The notes beneath the pieces were generated by a model. It did no database searches. It was not told the DNA's origin and saw only the letters and a list, made by a program, of their open reading frames with translations. DNA of 64,000 nucleotides from Ancistrus triradiatus. Its lineage: Eukaryota > Chordata > Actinopteri > Siluriformes > Loricariidae. The stretch is taken from positions 233,444 to 297,443 of the forward strand of contig JAJAGP010000775.1 in the NCBI GenBank assembly GCA_025084515.1, written 5' to 3'. Positions 1 through 9,750 of the stretch are shown here, one piece after another. The position numbers and the translations under genes were made by a program. Positions within the stretch are counted from its first letter, which is position 1, and each line of letters opens with the position of its first letter.

Positions 1-1032
1 ATGCAGAATACATAAATGATCATAACTGATGCTCTTGGCGCAGGCTAGGGAACAGGAACAGACGCCCTCGGTGCAGGCACGGGAACAGACGCCCTCAGTG
101 CAGGCACGGGGGACAGACGCCTTTGGCATTGCCACGAGAACAGGCGCCCTCTGTGCTGGCACGGGAACAGTCACAAAGGTCCGTGGCGCTGGAGTTGGTG
201 CAAATGTCCGTGGTGCATCGTTCTCAGGTATGGAATTAAGACACCCAATGTGCTTGGAAACAGAGCTAACGTGAACAGGTACAAAACTATGTGTTACCAC
301 AAACTCAGATACGGGACTATGTTGCGCAACCTGCAAGGACATGGAGTTAACAAACTCTGATACAAAGCTAACATGCTCAGACACGAAATCAAAATGTGCG
401 GTGCGCTCGGATATGGAACTAAGTGATGCTAGTGATTCGGACAAAGAAACAACAAACTCAGGATCAGAGCCAACACGCTCGACTATGGAACCAGAGGGCG
501 CAGCACACTTGGAAACAGAGCTATACGATGGTAACGATTCACACATAAAATCAACAAACTGAGGATTGGAGCTAACATGCTCAAACATGGGGCTACATGG
601 TGCTAATGGCTCCTCTGTGGAGCTAGCGAGCTCACATATGGAGCTAACATGCTGAAATACTGGACCACTAGACTCTACCAGCTCAGGTACTGAGCTACGA
701 GATGCTAAGTACTTTCCCACGGAGCTAGGGTGCTCAAATGCGGAGCAAACAGGCGTAAATTCAAGGTTACTAGACACTATTGACTCTGGTACTAAGCTAG
801 TGTGCTCAAATTCAGGGCTATCAGACGTTATCGGCAAGTAGGCTGAGCACTGCTGAAAAAATTCTCCGCATAGATGCGGATTACCATAAAATTTTTCTGG
901 CATCTCAGCCCACGCGCACCGAACCGAGGTAGCGTGATTACCAGCTGTCTCTTTAGTTTGGTGGGGAAGTCTGTAATGGAAAGACCTTACGGGAGGAACG
1001 GAGACGGGTGCAGGTTCAATGTAGATAGCCAT
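1..1032 (-). CDS. Gag-like retroelement protein with long Ser/Val/Glu repeat tail (partial)
   Basis: An uninterrupted minus-strand frame of 344 codons runs from an ATG at 1032-1030 to base 1 and leaves the window without a stop. Residues about 45-70 carry a Gypsy Gag signature (PEKFYGNP then FFQQCSAYL), like the P-E-x-Y-x-G-x-P ... F-L-x-Q-C-x-L pattern of fish Ty3/Gypsy Gag. The rest of the Gag core is missing. Instead the frame continues into degenerate repeats built on S-S-V-x-E-H-V-S-S and S-E-F-V-x-S, then into 9-residue repeats (RACTEGVCS) near bases 60-120. The same type of repeat occurs, broken, on the plus strand at 40758-44484 just before an LTR. An intact frame over 1 kb of decaying repeat DNA suggests recent coding. 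The Gag homology is recognised by eye. The function of the repeat tail is unknown, and a host-adopted gene is a less likely alternative. Confidence 0.6.
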   Translation of the reverse strand, partial: MAIYIEPAPVSVPPVRSFHYRLPHQTKETAGNHATSVRCAWAEMPEKFYGNPHLCGEFFQQCSAYLPITSDSPEFEHTSLVPESIVSSNLEFTPVCSAFEHPSSVGKYLASRSSVPELVESSGPVFQHVSSICELASSTEEPLAPCSPMFEHVSSNPQFVDFMCESLPSYSSVSKCAAPSGSIVERVGSDPEFVVSLSESLASLSSISERTAHFDFVSEHVSFVSEFVNSMSLQVAQHSPVSEFVVTHSFVPVHVSSVSKHIGCLNSIPENDAPRTFAPTPAPRTFVTVPVPAQRAPVLVAMPKASVPRACTEGVCSRACTEGVCSCSLACAKSISYDHLCILH

Positions 1033-1281
1033 CTTGTTTATTTAACACAAAGGAGGCCACCGAGCAAACGTAAATTGAACAAAGGTTACCGCAATGTAAC
1101 CAACATAGGCGGCTTCTACCACGAGGCATAAATGGGAGCAGGCTTTACCGCGAGGCATACACAGAGGTGGGCTCCCCGCAAAACATAGACAGAAGCTGCC
1201 TTACCCCAATACGACCGAGAACCGTAGGCGTCACGAACCAGTCCAGAACGCATCTCAAATGCATATGTCCAAAGTACTGTA
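1033..1281 (-). other. Leader of the gag/repeat retroelement
   Basis: This stretch lies just upstream of the minus-strand Gag-like ATG and ends at the TA where the Tc1/mariner element at 1282 inserted. I see no coding frame of note. It is probably 5' leader or LTR of the retroelement, and its continuation may lie beyond 3752 on the far side of the Tc1 insertion. Confidence 0.3.
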
Positions 1282-1616
1282 CAGTGTGTGCAGAATTATT
1301 AGGCAAGTTGTATTGGGGAGGATTCTTTTCATTACTGAACAACAACTATGTTCTCATCACTATGTTCTCAATAAAGACTCATAAATATCAAAGCTTAATA
1401 TTTTTTTAAGTTGGAGTGGGTTTTTTTTAGATTTGGCTATCTTAGGAGGGTATCTGTTTGTGCAGGTAACTATTACTGTGCAGAATTATTAGGCAACTTA
1501 ATAAAAACCAAATATATACCCATCCGATTTGTTTATTTTCACTAGGTAAACCAATACAACAACACAAAATGTAGAAATAAACATTTCTGACAATCAAAAA
1601 GAAAACCAACAACAAA

Positions 1617-2060
1617 TCAGTGACCAATATAGCCACCTTTCTTTACGATGACACTCAAAAGTCTTCCATCCATAGATTCTGTCAGTTGCTTGATCTGTTT
1701 ACGATCAACATTGCAAGCAGCCGCCACTACAGCCTCCCAGACACTGTTCAGAGAGGTGTACCATTTTCCCTCCCTGTAGATCTGACATGTTATGAGGGAC
1801 CACAGGTTCTCTATAGGGTTCAGATCAGGTGAGCAAGGGGGCCATATTATTATTTTTTCTTCTTTTAGACCTTTACTGGCCAGCCACGCTGCGGAGTATT
1901 TGGATGCATGTGATGGAGCATTGTCCTGCATGAAAATCATGTTTTTCTTGAACGGTACCAACTTCTTCCTGTACCACTGCTTGAAGAAGGTGTCTTCCAG
2001 AAAGTGGCAGTAGGTCTGAGAGTTGAGCTTCACTCCATCCTCAACCCGAAAACGTCCCAC
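1617..2060 (-). pseudogene. Transposase C-terminal half, DD37E type
   Basis: A 147-codon frame encodes the C-terminal catalytic half of a Tc1/mariner transposase. The second Asp is in MQDNAPSH and the Glu is in SPDLNPIENLW, with 37 residues between them. The frame is intact to its stop, near the ...KKGGYIGH C-terminus. The N-terminal half lies beyond the insertion at 2173-3084, so this cannot make a whole enzyme. In life the enzyme would bind the terminal repeats and cut and rejoin the element at TA sites. Family membership is clear from the motifs; expression is unlikely. Confidence 0.8.
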
Positions 2061-2172
2061 AAGTTCATCTTTGATGATACCAGCCCATACCAGTACCCCA
2101 CCTCCACCTTGCTGGCGTCTAAGTCGGAGTGGAGCTCTCTGCCCTTTACTGATTCAGCCATCTGGCCCATCA

Positions 2173-3084
2173 TGGTGCTATTGACACCATCTTCTCATCG
2201 AGAAGTTCAGGTTCGGGGGAACCCACATGCCCCGACGGAACACAGATGGCAGGATACGCGATGGACCCGTGGGGGAAGTGGGGAGTCGTGTGCCTGGCAC
2301 CTCTGTCGTTGGAGGACATCCAGGATGTTTATTTATTCGGAACTTTGATTGTGGGGTTTCTGGTGATTGGATTAGGCGTTACCCTGCTGTATCGGGAAAT
2401 TAAAAGAGTTGGGTCAGTTGTCAAAGGTCCCCAGAAACTGCCCAATTTGATTTAAATGCTGGGCAGAGCCGTTGGAACTCAGACTGCGCATATTAATCGC
2501 ACTATGGAATCCATCACTGAGAAACTAACGGCTTTGCGAAATGAGGTAAATCATCAGAGATACATTGATTCTGAGTGTTAAAAATTTTAGAGCTCAGTCA
2601 AAACAAAGTCATTTCTGCTCTCGGCTTGCGTGTTATCAGCAACGGCCTTTCTGATAAAAAATTTCTCCAGAGGATCTGCTGCTACGTACCTACCCCACAT
2701 CCACTGACTGTTTTTCATTCTGGGCAGTAAGCGCTGTATACTGCCATGTTATCGTGAACTTTGTACAGACTTTTTCTTGCTGCGAGAATGAGGACTGACA
2801 GAAAATTTTCCCAACCCAAATCAAATGCATTCCACTCTAAGCTTAACCCCACCAAGACGGCGGGACGGGTCTGCAGGGCGCGCCGATCGGCTGCGAACAT
2901 GGATAGCTGCTTGTCGTAGTTTGGTTACTTTTCCCCGATCCCCACATCCCTAACCAGTGGCTAGTCGTGGAAGGAGTTCTCCTTCTTTCCCAATGTGTTC
3001 ATTATTTCTTGTTTCTTCTAAAAATGAATTTCGTTGCCTTGTACTTGTACGTGTGTAATGACAATAAATTGAATCTGAATCTGA
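2173..3084 (+). mobile_element. Retroposon-like insertion ending in a GAATCT repeat
   Basis: This block splits the DD37E transposase: the sequence on either side (CTGGCCCATCA / AGAGTCACTCTC) reads continuously once it is removed. It ends with GACAATAAATTGAATCTGAATCTGA, that is, an AATAAA-like signal followed by a short tandem repeat, as seen at the 3' ends of some fish non-LTR elements and SINEs. It carries the small ORF at 2246-2455. No reverse transcriptase is visible, so it is either non-autonomous or 5'-truncated. I could not define a target-site duplication. Confidence 0.55.
2246..2455 (+). CDS. Small single-pass membrane protein ORF inside a retroposon
   Basis: A 69-codon frame has a short polar N-terminus with several Trp, then a strongly hydrophobic stretch at about residues 29-49 (YLFGTLIVGFLVIGLGV...). 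A basic YREIKRV follows, as expected for one transmembrane helix with a positive-inside end. After the stop at 2453-2455 the same frame stays open for 41 more codons (to the stop at 2579-2581) with an alternating polar/hydrophobic pattern that could form a coiled coil. The first stop is therefore probably a nonsense mutation in an ORF of about 111 codons. I do not recognise the family. An alternative start is the Met at residue 6, which has good spacing to the helix. Its placement in a repeat suggests it belongs to the element rather than to a host gene. Confidence 0.45.
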   Translation: MAGYAMDPWGKWGVVCLAPLSLEDIQDVYLFGTLIVGFLVIGLGVTLLYREIKRVGSVVKGPQKLPNLI

Positions 3085-3532
3085 AGAGTCACTCTCATTT
3101 CATCAGTCCATAAAACCTTAGAAAAATCAATCTTAAGATATTTCTTGGCACAGTCTTGACGTTTTATCTTATGTTTCTTGTTCAAAGGTGGTCGTTTTTC
3201 AGCCTTACTTACCTTGGCCATGTCACTGAGAATCGCACACCTTGTGCTTTTTGATACTCCAGTAATGTTGCAGCTCTGCAATATGGCAAAACTGGTGGCA
3301 AATGGCATCTTGGCAGCTTCACGCTTGATTTTCCTCAATTCATGGGCAGGTATTTTGCACCTGTTTTTCCAACACGCTTCTTGCGACCCTGTTGGCTATT
3401 TGCAATGAAACGCTTGATTGTTTGGTGATCACGCTTCAAAAGTTTGGCAATTTCAAGACTGCTGCATCCTTCTGCAAGACATCTCACAATTTTTGACTTT
3501 TCAGAGTCTGTCAAATCTCTCTTCTGACCCAT
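3085..3532 (-). pseudogene. Transposase N-terminal half, DD37E type
   Basis: Two overlapping minus-strand frames (start codon at 3532, then continuing from about 3338) encode the DNA-binding half of the transposase. They show MGQKRDLTDSEKSKIV followed by a helix-turn-helix (EIAKLLKRDHQTIKRFI), a basic linker, and the first catalytic Asp in VLWTDEMRV near 3090. A frameshift near 3335 separates the frames, and the 0.9-kb insertion removes the link to the catalytic half at 1617-2060. This is a non-functional relic of the enzyme that moved the 1282-3750 element. Confidence 0.8.
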
Positions 3533-3752
3533 TTTGCCAAAAGAAGGGAAGTTGCCTAATAATTAAGCACACCTTATATAGGGTGTTGATGTCATTGGAC
3601 CACACCCCTTCTCATTACAGAGATGCACATCACCTGATTTACTTAATTGGTAGTTGGCTTTCAAGCCTATACAGCTTGGAGTAGGACAATATGTATAAAA
3701 ATGATGATGTGATCAAAATACTCATTTGCCTAATAATTCTGCACACAGTGTA

Positions 3753-4339
3753 TAATACCCCGCGATGTGGGACAGCTTCTCCTTCGGGTGCTTCGCAGTC
3801 CGGTGGAGTACCGCAAATGTCATAGAGAGAGAGAACGCTGACCACTGACGCGAGGATTGCGAGGATCTGGCAAACCAGACTCGTTCTCCCCGATTGCACA
3901 CAGGACGCACGCTGTTTTGTAGCTGTTAGCAGTTTATTACCTTTCAACTATTTTAATTCCCGATCGCATCTGTATCGTATATAATCGTATATATAGTAGG
4001 TTTTTACATCATTTAATCATTTTCTTCTCGTACCAGCAGATTATATTTTTTTGCCGCTAATCGTTATTTAGTAACTTTACAGGTATACCGGCTTGTGTTT
4101 GTAGCCATTAGCTAATTACCAGAGTTGCATCTTCTTTTGCAGTAGTGTTTTTATAACTTTTTTACAGTCTTTTCCCACCTTCTTTCTGAGACTTAGTTTT
4201 TTGTGACATTTTGTATCAACTTGTATTAACACTTTAATCGAGCATTGCATTGGACCATCGGCTGCAGCTGAACCAGATCTTCACTCGGCACCCCACAACA
4301 CCACCCGAAGCTAATTACCTTTAGTTCATTAATTGTACT
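3753..4339. other. Unassigned: retroelement leader and/or LINE 5' UTR
   Basis: This stretch lies between the right TA of the DD37E element and the first recognisable LINE ORF1 codons. It starts GC-rich and becomes AT-rich. It may be the other half of the retroelement leader at 1033-1281, or the 5' UTR of the LINE that follows, or both. I see no gene in it. Confidence 0.3.
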
Positions 4340-4365
4340 AACATGGCTTCTGCTCTGCGCTTGTT

Positions 4366-5215
4366 CCCTGTGCCGAGTGTGGCATGTTTAGCTATTCTTC
4401 CTCTGTCATTAGTGTAAATTTTACTTGTGACAGGTGTAGGCTTGTAGCTAGTCTGACGTAGGAGATTGTAGTTTTAGAGGCGCGCATCCAGACATTAGAG
4501 AAGGCTAGCTCAGCTACTAGCTTAGCAGATCTGGATGCCACAGGTGAAGTTAGAGTCCCAGCCCCGGCAGAGCCCTCGCAGCAGGGCAAGTGGGTGACGG
4601 TTCGGCGACATAGTCGTAAGGCTAGTCCACGAGAGCACCACTCTTTACCTGTTCACGTGTCCAACACGTTTGCCCTCCTCAGTGATACACCCACTGAGCA
4701 GCCTGTTGAAAGAGCTCTGGTCATAGGTGACTCTATTTTACGACACGTGAAACTTGCTACCCCTTTAGGGACACCAGCAGCTAGAGTTCTCTGTATCCCC
4801 GGAGCCAGAGTGCCGGACATTGTAACGAGTCTTAGTGAACTTGAGAGCCGCAGATTCTCTAGGATAGTTATTCATGTAGGGGCTAATGATATACGCCTTC
4901 GTCAGTCAGAGGTTACTAAGGCTAATTTTGTAGAGGTGGTTAGCGTGGCGAAGGCGATGCTGTAATGCTGTAGTGTGCTCTGGCCCCATCCCAATGCAGC
5001 GAGGTGACCAAGCTTACAGCAGGTTATGGTCGCTGAACTGCTGGCTGTCCAAGTGGTGCTCTGAAAACAACGTGGGCTATATAGACAACTGGACAGCCTT
5101 TGAGGGTAAGCCTGGCCTTTTAGGATGGGACGGTGTCCATCCCACTCGGGAGGGTGCTGCTCTCATCTCCTGCAACATTGCCCATAGTTTTTATGGCCCG
5201 GTTTGTTTGAAACTG
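4366..5215 (+). pseudogene. LINE ORF1: zinc-finger-like domain plus SGNH esterase
   Basis: The frame starts with a C-x2-C ... C-x2-C pair (CAECG and CDRCR, 16 residues apart) and a short Glu/Leu-rich helix. An SGNH-hydrolase-like domain follows: block I is VIGDSIL, the middle block has IVIHVGANDIR, and the catalytic Asp/His block is GWDGVHPTREG. Esterase-type ORF1 proteins are known in CR1/L2 LINEs, where they are thought to support RNA binding and retrotransposition. The copy is broken by a stop at about 4459 and a frameshift near 4960 (the frame ends in KAML, then resumes with VVCSGPIPM). The start is uncertain because the ATG at 4342 is in another frame. Confidence 0.75.
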
Positions 5216-5319
5216 TGTCTGTTACCCGCATCTGTCCTAAACGTAAATGCTCTCAAAACGTCTGTTTCAATAACCTCATTTAGTATAAACACAGATGGCT
5301 CCCAAAGAAATAACAACCT

Positions 5320-7221
5320 TAGACTAAAGCTAGGATTACTTAACATTAGATCACTTACAAACAAAGCAGTAAATGTAAATGAAATAATCACTGATAAACA
5401 CTTTTTCTTTCTCTTTCTCACTGAGACTTGGATTAGACCTGATGAATATTTTAGCCTTAAATGAAGCCTCACCTCCTGGATACTGTCATGCTAATCGCCC
5501 TCGTCCTAATGGTCGGGGGGGGGGCACAATTTTTGACAAAGAGGTAAGTGTTTACAAATAAATCCCATTACAAGGCTAATTCTGGCTTTTTGAAATACTG
5601 ATTCTTAATGTGACTGATCCATCGTTATGGAAGTCAAAACCACACTCTTTTCAGCTTATCACCATTTACCGTCCTCCTGGTCCCTATTCAGAATTTCCTA
5701 ACTTTCTTTCCTGCTTACTACTGTCAACAGATAAGGCTTTAATTGTAGGTGTGTTACGATTCGCCATGTAAAAGGGCTGACGAACCGTCAAAACTAAATA
5801 AGAGGGATTTGGGACCCAATTGCAGTTAGCTCCAGATGGTATTAATGAACTGAAATGAGGTTAAATAAATACACTGAAATAAAACAATACAAATGAATAA
5901 ATAACAAAAAGGGGAAGTGAGTCTCTGTGTGTGTGTGTATGCAGAAGCCAGCGAATGTGCGATCAGGCAGTCACACACACAGAGATCAAGCCGCACTTGC
6001 AGGAGCAGAGGAAGGAGGGGGTAAAATCCCCCACTTGACGTCAGCGGTGCTGAACACGCTGCTGCACGTCAGCTCTGCAGGGAGAGAGACAGAGGGGGGC
6101 GTGGCCCGATCGCTTCTCAGTGCTGGGAGAGCGCTGAGCAGACAGCGAGGCTGAATACAGGCGCAGATCGGCGCGTGGCGCTGGGAAACGCGAGGGAGGA
6201 AGAGGATGGAAATAAAACAAACGTTAGTAAAGCTCTCCCTTCACTATCTAAGCCCTACGATGACTTTTACCTCACGCTTCCCAGCGTTACTGAATCTAGG
6301 CTCCTTCACGAGCCTAGATTATCCCACTGTCCCTGCTAAAGAAATAAAAACGAAAGGAAAACGAACTGAACAAAAGGCGGAAGCGCGGCGCTCTATAAAG
6401 AGCGAAGTATGAGACGGATGAGGTCTCCAACACGCCTGAGGCCAACGACGATCGCTTTTAATAAAACACCGTAGCGGCGATCGAACGGCAAAGCGGCATG
6501 TGCAGTCAGATGATCCGGCAGCTACTGCCAGTGGCGAAGTTCTTAAATAGCCAAAGGCAGCAGCTGAGGATCGTTTGCCTGTGATTGAGCTGCTTACTGA
6601 CAGCTCAACCACAGCGGCTGCCAGGAGTCATACCAGGAATGTAGAGCGCTGCTACCCTCTACAGTCCATACCTGGTATGACGGTATGACTCCTGACAAGG
6701 TGATTTCAATATTCACTTTGACAATGAGCAGGATCCACTTAGAATTGCTTTCGAGTCCATCTTAGAATCCATGGGTATCACTCAGAATGTGATGGGACCA
6801 ACCCACCGCTCTAAACATACTTTAGATCTAATATTAACATTTGGTATCAATATAGACAACATTGATGTTTTCCTGCAAAGTGATTCGATTTCAGATCACT
6901 ATCTTTTAGTATTTGAGCTATTTCTAATAAATAAAATCCTTCTGCCTCGTTATCACACCAAGCACACTATCACATCTGCTATTCCAGCTGCGTTTATTAA
7001 AAACCTACCAGACTTAAAATTTAATACACCTACGGAGATCAATCATCTTGAGTGTGTAAATGAGCAATTAGAATGTGTGCTTCGCTCACCCTGGACACGA
7101 CTGCTCCTGCTAGGGTCAAACGCATTAGGGAAAAAAGGCTAGCACCATGGTATAATGACCACACTCGTACCTTAAAGCAAAAAACACGGCATTTAGAGCG
7201 CAAGTGGAGACATAGTAAATT
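5320..7221 (+). pseudogene. LINE ORF2 endonuclease (APE type), broken
   Basis: The frame begins with LRLKLGLLNIRSL and FLTETWI, the first motifs of an APE-type LINE endonuclease. It continues with GGGTIFDK, DKALIVG, then after the LTR DFNIHFDNEQDP, THRSKHTLDLIL and SDSISDHYLLVFE. The catalytic Asp/Asn (GDFN) and the SDH motif are therefore present. A one-base shift near 5460 and the solo LTR at 5752-6697 break it. It stops at WRHSKLE (about 7219), where the rest of ORF2 has been deleted. The enzyme would nick target DNA for target-primed reverse transcription. Confidence 0.75.
5752..6697. mobile_element. Solo LTR inserted in LINE ORF2
   Basis: The block starts TGTTACG and ends CCTGACA, and is flanked by perfect 5-bp direct repeats AGGTG at 5747-5751 and 6698-6702. 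Removing the block and one repeat restores the endonuclease reading LIVG/DFNIHF exactly. TG...CA ends plus a 5-bp duplication are the signature of LTR integration, and no internal region is present, so this is a solo LTR formed by recombination between two LTRs. An inverted repeat (CAGGAGTCATACC and complement) lies just inside the right end at about 6622-6696. Orientation is uncertain. Confidence 0.85.
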
Positions 7222-7862
7222 GGAGCCTTATGGTGATCAGAGACGTTGGGTTGCTGTCTTCTGCGCACGTGGGGTTGCCAATGTCTCACGTGATCCCTCT
7301 TGGCTGTGTTTCCTACCAGTTCTCCTCTTTCTAGCTATGCTGCTATAGCTAATGCTGCCGGGGTCTCATGCTACACATGGCATCAGTGATTGACATGGCA
7401 TCAGTGATTGTTAATAGACACTGTGCTCTTAATCAATAACTAATTGCATTTTCTGTTTTCTCTCCGAGCTGTGTTCCGGTGCCGGTTCCAGCCCCACACA
7501 TGATGTTCATCCGCTGTAGCTCCACTCAAGCTGCTCCAGCCCAACCATACCCAGGCCACTTAATGCCGATGTGCATACTTCACATTTTATTCGAACTTTG
7601 ACTCCATGACTTTACTTTCGCTCTTAGATTTATCATCTACGCCGCCCAAGGAGGTTGGGTCCCTTTTTGAGTCTTGGTCCTCCCAAGGTTTCGTCCTGTA
7701 ACACTTAGGGAGTTTTTCCTTGCCTCTGCCGCCCTAGGCTTGCTCAATTTGGGAATGGACGTAGTTATTAGGAGATAATCTAAACTTGTAAAGTTGCTTT
7801 GAGACAATGATCCATTGTAAAAAGCGCTATATATTTATAGATCTGACTTGACTTGACTTGAC

Positions 7863-8309
7863 TCATAGTCTGGATTGCCCCCTGGCGGCGAGGAGGAGCA
7901 TAGCGAGCCCAATTCCGAGGCGATCTGTGACAGTAATGTATATTTACGTTTTTGTTTATAGTTTGACCTCACAATGTATGTCATTGAAGAAGGGTGACAG
8001 TAAAGGTTCAAGCTTACCACGACTCTGTTTACCTTCATGATTCATACTCTGTAAGAGAGTATTATAATATATTTAAGCAATAATACATGAGATTTCTTTA
8101 ACATGATATATTTGTATCTCGGCCTGCAGCCTCGTGCCATCACACCCGTGCCAATATCTCACGTTAAAGCACAACCTCGAGTGTATTAATGCGATTATAC
8201 CTCAGTTCCGTTATCACCATTTATTGTTAGATTTTAAGATAAAGAGGAAAGAAAAAATGATTTGTTTACCACCCTTCCGCAACGTAAAATAGTTCCATTT
8301 TATCGTTAC
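7863..8309. other. No gene recognised
   Basis: This stretch follows the LINE tail and leads to the first clearly palindromic arm at about 8310. It may be the outer end of that element, but I could not find its mirror copy on the right. No coding frame or RNA gene is visible. Confidence 0.3.
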
Positions 8310-9042
8310 CCGGCGGCAAAGCCCTTTAGTCATTAAAGTCAAGGAACAGAATTACCAAATAATTGTTTATTATACAGAAAGTAAACACAAATATATCAAA
8401 TGGTAAGTTTAATTTATTCAAAATAATGTTTATTTACATTCAGCAAATAAAATGTGTCAGGTTTATAAGGAAGGCTGTTACTAAGATACACTGTTCTACC
8501 GGCTGAAGCAAATCGGAGTGAGATCCTGGTGTTATAATGAAAGTCTAGGATCCTGTTTGATTAGCGATTATTAATTTGTATAATGAAGCTCTTAATGTTA
8601 ATCTTATCAGTCAGAAATGTAACGGCAAACTAATAGAGCATCAGCAGCTTCGCTGGGTTGAGAACTGGACTTACTGCTAACAGATAACATACCTGTCAGA
8701 TCAATGAACGCCCAATCAGCCATGGATTGTGTTTAATGAAAAACGCCGAGTTTAGCTCCAGCAAACAACATCTATGTGAGTGATGAAGCTGATTCAGTTC
8801 ATTTTTGTTGATGGGACTAAAACTGATCTTCAGTCTCGTTGCTCTACAGTCGAGTGAATGCATTAAGAGCCCAGGGATGTTTTCTTTAAAGGACTGACTT
8901 CATTTCATTTTTCCAGCTTCCAAATCCTAAATGTGAAAAACCTTTGGCTCAGGTTGGTCATTAATAGCTTCATCTTCCAAATTTAAATTGCTTTCAAAAC
9001 CAATACGTTTTATAAACTTATTATAGCTTTCATTTTAATGAA

Positions 9043-9120
9043 ATCTAAACTTGTAAAGTTGCTTTGAGACAATGCTCCATTGTGAAAAGCGCTATATAAA
9101 TAGATCTGACTTGACTTGAT
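9043..9120 (+). mobile_element. Very short LINE 3' tail inside the palindrome's left arm
   Basis: Only the last part of the LINE 3' UTR is present (AAGTTGCTTTGAGACAATG, AAAAGCGCTATATAAAT) with its TGACTTGACTTGA tail. The mirror position in the right arm lacks it, so it is a separate, severely 5'-truncated insertion. Confidence 0.8.
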
Positions 9121-9750
9121 TTTGGCAGTGTTTTACTCATTAAAACTTTGCTGGTTTAGGGCAGGCATCGTTGCTAGGTTACATGTGCATGCTGTGGAGT
9201 AATACTTATAGAGCGTCAGTCAGAGTGCTGTTATTGTGAAATAATAGCATGGCTGGAGTGTCTCCAACCTCGCAATCTGATTGGCTGAGTGACGTTTTTC
9301 TCATGACATTATTGACAATAACGGCACTCTGACCGACACTGTATAAGTATTACTCCGCAGCATTCACCCTAAAAAGCGGCAAAGTTATAATGGCACAAGT
9401 AGAAAACTGCTGAAGTGAAAGCTATAATTAGTTTATAAAATATATTGGTTTTGAAAACTATTTAAATTTGGAAGATGAAGCTATTAATTACCAACATGAG
9501 GTTAATCAATTTTAAGATTTGGAAAACGAAGTCAGTACTTTAAATCAAACATTCTCGGTCTCTTAATGGATTCACAGCTCGACTGAAGGGCAACAACAAG
9601 ATCAGTTTTAGTCCCATCAACAAATATGAACTGAATGAGCTTCATCATGCACAAAGATGTCATTTGCTGGAGTTAAACTCGGCGACTTTCATTAAACACC
9701 ATCCACGGCTGATCGGAGGTTCATTCATCTGACGGGTATGTTATCTGTTA

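Larger units (their letters stand above)
1282..3750 (-). mobile_element. Tc1/mariner-type DD37E transposon with double terminal repeats, interrupted
   Basis: Both ends carry near-identical inverted repeats: GTGTGCAGAATTATTAGGCA at the left, and its complement at the right ending ACACAGTG. TA dinucleotides flank the element (1280-1281 and 3751-3752). A second inner copy of the motif lies at about 1473-1500 and, inverted, at about 3551-3573. That is the IR/DR arrangement known from several Tc1-like elements. The transposase is on the minus strand and is split by a 0.9-kb insertion at 2173-3084. Catalytic spacing (see the C-terminal entry) is DD37E, a group known in vertebrates. The element sits in the leader region of the retroelement at 1-1281. 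Confidence 0.85.
4340..7862 (+). mobile_element. L2/CR1-group LINE with deleted reverse transcriptase, split by a solo LTR
   Basis: Recognisable parts in order are ORF1 with a zinc-finger-like N-terminus and SGNH esterase, the ORF2 endonuclease (5320-7221), then an abrupt jump at about 7221 from ORF2 into the 3' UTR, which ends in TTGAC repeats at 7840-7862. Longer copies at 10747-13760 and 37797-40757 carry about 2.9 kb of ORF2 and 3' UTR after that point, so reverse transcriptase is lost here by internal deletion; the breakpoint has GAG microhomology. A 946-bp LTR interrupts the endonuclease. ORF1 with an esterase places this in the CR1/L2 group; L2 and Rex-type naming cannot be separated by eye. 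Confidence 0.8.

Noticed and set aside
874..1131. Plus-strand 85-codon frame
   Set aside because: Antisense shadow of the Gag-like frame on the minus strand.
5927..6612. Short frames at 5927-6154, 6206-6412 and 6319-6612
   Set aside because: All fall inside the solo LTR; no domain.
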